DNA of 64,000 nucleotides from Nectonema munidae (lineage: Eukaryota > Nematomorpha > Nectonematoida > Nectonematidae). The stretch is taken from positions 1 through 64,000 of the forward strand of contig JAUIRK010000830.1 in the NCBI GenBank assembly GCA_030549495.1, read 5' to 3'. A program made the position numbers and the translations under genes. Within the stretch, counting starts at the first letter, position 1. Each line of letters starts with the position of its first letter. This document shows, piece after piece, positions 32,202 through 64,000 of the stretch. The notes beneath the pieces are model-generated. The model was given only the letters and a program-made list of their open reading frames with translations, ran no database searches and had not been told where the DNA came from.

Positions 32202-33323
32202 TTGCACTTATATTTCAATAATGAAATAAGCACTTTAAAAAATTCGAACCAAACTTATCTTATTTTTGGTATGATATTTTTCTCAGGTTTTCGTAAGAAT
32301 TACAACACCCAGTCACTACTTACACATTATATAGATAACATTTTGAATATTCTTGAGTCCAATGAAGGAATGCTTTCACTGTTCTTAGATTTTAGTAAAG
32401 CTTTTGATAATCTTTCACACCAAATTTTATTTGATAAACTGTCTCTCTATGGAGCGCAAGGAAATTCCTTGCTTCTAATCAAATCTTATTTGCTTAATCG
32501 TCAGCAGTATGTGACTTTGAATAAATTCAAGTCTAATGTTTCTCCATTAATATGGGGGTTCCTCAGAGTTCTATTCTGGGTATTCCTAATTTTTATAAAT
32601 GATATACATGTATCTAATTGCTCGCTGAAGTTTTATTGTTTTGCTGATGATATGACAATAAACATCCCGTTTTCTATGGCAAGTCCACCCAAAAGTATGG
32701 ACTTTTTCAACGATTATCTTGGGCCATTCTTTGAATGGTGTACTCAAAATTGCATTCATATAAATGTATCTAAGTCTAAAGCCATGCTCTTTGGAAGTAT
32801 GAATAGAAAAATTCCTACTGAGAATTTCAAGTTCGAAGTTGTTGAATATTATAAATTACTTGGTGTCATCATCGACTGCAAATTGAAGTGGAAACAACAT
32901 ATCTCTTATGTCAATTCTATTCGGTGTAGTAATTTAGGCATTCTAAAACACAATAAGTTTTTGTTCCCGACCAAAATCAAATTATTATTGTACAACTCAT
33001 TTTTTCTCCCTTATCTTAATTACTGCATAGTTCTATGGGGTCATCAAAACATTGAGCTATTGATAAAAACACAAAAGCGAATTATACGCTACATAACTGG
33101 AAGTCATTACTTATCTCATACTACCCCCTTATTTTTTAGAGAGAACTTACTAAAGGTTAATGACTTGTATGTGTATAATCTATCGATGGTTACCTATAAA
33201 CTTTTAAATGGATTTCTACCTAACATATTTAATGAGTTTATTGTATTTAACTACATGAACCATGAATATAATCTACGAAATAAATTCATTTATCACTTCC
33301 ATCTAATTGTAAAAAATATCTAA
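32202..33323 (+). mobile_element. LINE RT domain, long open frame (373 codons)
   Basis: The frame carries SGFRKNYNTQSLLTHYID, SLFLDFSKAFDNLSHQIL, a slightly changed fingers block (IWGFLRVLFWVFLIFINDI in place of xPQGSxLGPLLFLIYINDI), the intact catalytic CFADDMTI, NVSKSKAMLFG and YYKLLGVIIDCKLKWKQH. It continues through the conserved thumb region (LPYLNYCIVLWG) and a C-terminal tail ending in TAA. This is the C-terminal two thirds of a CR1/Jockey-like ORF2. The 5' part is missing and the loss of PQG makes activity unlikely. It is by far the best preserved LINE piece here. Confidence 0.9.
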
Positions 33324-33723
33324 ACAATCTATAAAATATAAAATTTCTCATAACTTTAACTTTTTATGTTTAACTCTCAATGTATACTTTTTAAAATAAG
33401 CACTTGTAAAAATATAATAAAAAAACTTATTTTAGATAAATATAGTTTAACTTGTCATTCTATTAATTGCTTTGTGTGTAACAACCACCAATAGTTATTT
33501 AACAATATATTAACAGCCACTCATTCTAATCATGCGCACTGCACACTATCTGTTTTTTATTCCAGCTAATCTGATTATTTTTACTTCATATTTATTTTAT
33601 GAATATTCTATATGATGTATTTCTATTTCATTGATGTAATATGGGTTTTATTCATATCAGCCGGCTTGTAGGCCTTTTGAATAATTTTAAATATTATTAA
33701 CACTTTTCTACTCTTAAAAAAAA
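33324..33723. promoter_or_regulatory. 400-bp gap between a LINE and the RRP12 start; presumed promoter and 5' UTR
   Basis: The RRP12 initiation codon lies 400 bp after the stop of the LINE frame, so the RRP12 promoter must sit in this gap or in the LINE itself unless an upstream non-coding exon exists. No clear TATA or initiator is seen. A GCCGGCTTG word at 33661 is the only GC-rich patch. A run of A precedes the ATG. Confidence 0.35.
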
Positions 33724-63657
<29,934 letters not shown>

Positions 63658-64000
63658 GTAAGGCTTTATCCGTAGTTTGCCGATGTTTTCAAGCCAACTC
63701 TTTTATTATCCCATTAACTTTCTTCAACTAACGATTCTCGATCGAGTACACAAACTATGCGTGAATCGTTTAAAAATATCAGTCTAAGTTTTCTATTCAA
63801 ATTCAAAAATTTCTTAAATTCTAAGAATTGTAGGTGTTATTTTTGTTTAATTTGACGTGGCTCTTTACATGTGGATGTCGATGGTGATTGTTTTTCTCTG
63901 AAATAATGGTTTTGCAGTTTATTTGAACTTTTATAACTCAACTATCAAGCAATCGTAATAAACGTTGACTGACCTCACATAAAAGCAGATTTTACAAAAA
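63658..64000 (+). other. Start of RRP12 intron 9
   Basis: AT-rich sequence after the GTAAGG donor; no further exon is visible before the window ends. Confidence 0.6.

Overview
This is a stretch of an AT-rich invertebrate metazoan nuclear genome. Three intron-containing host genes sit in a sea of decayed transposons. Coding exons are visibly more GC-rich than the introns around them, which run close to 30 percent GC by eye. All inferred introns are GT-AG and join in phase. The repeat set (hAT, piggyBac, Tigger, mariner, MULE, Harbinger-like, LINEs, tRNA-derived SINEs, Ty3 fossils) suits many arthropods, cnidarians or flatworms, and I cannot name the species.

Host genes. (1) A ZNF593/Bud20 homologue, plus strand, two exons, 1108-1270 and 3269-3495. 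(2) A dihydropteridine reductase (QDPR) homologue, minus strand, exons 23101-23314, 15287-15536, 15153-15236 and a less certain last exon 13768-13840. The first exon, with the NADH-binding glycine motif, was not found. (3) RRP12, a HEAT-repeat ribosome biogenesis factor, plus strand, starting with a 37-codon exon at 33724. It runs through nine exons (976 codons) to 63657 and continues beyond the window. ZNF593/Bud20 and RRP12 both act in export and maturation of pre-60S or pre-40S particles, and QDPR regenerates tetrahydrobiopterin.

Repeat layout. 3.7-5.5 kb holds a satellite array, a palindromic MITE and a hAT MITE with perfect 8-bp target duplication. 7.5-10.9 kb holds a Tigger element inserted in a piggyBac-like repeat whose whole copy lies inverted at 60.1-63.1 kb. 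16-26 kb (around QDPR exon 23101-23314) holds two hAT relics, a LINE, SINEs and two MITEs, one of them inserted in a hAT end whose empty site is also in the window (35.0 kb). 26-33.3 kb holds LINE relics and a 2.16-kb piggyBac. Inside RRP12 introns lie a Harbinger-like element with nested insertions, an 800-bp GATA microsatellite, a mariner relic, hAT MITEs, a 3.2-kb MULE with 210-bp inverted repeats, an old broken Ty3 fossil, and a 3-kb satellite-bearing piggyBac-like element.

No single undescribed molecular system is proven here. The best candidates are the non-coding, satellite-filled piggyBac-like family with its G-rich hairpin ends, the small hAT-like MITE family built from ACAATTCGCCCC repeats, and the position of a QDPR exon between two ends of one hAT family.
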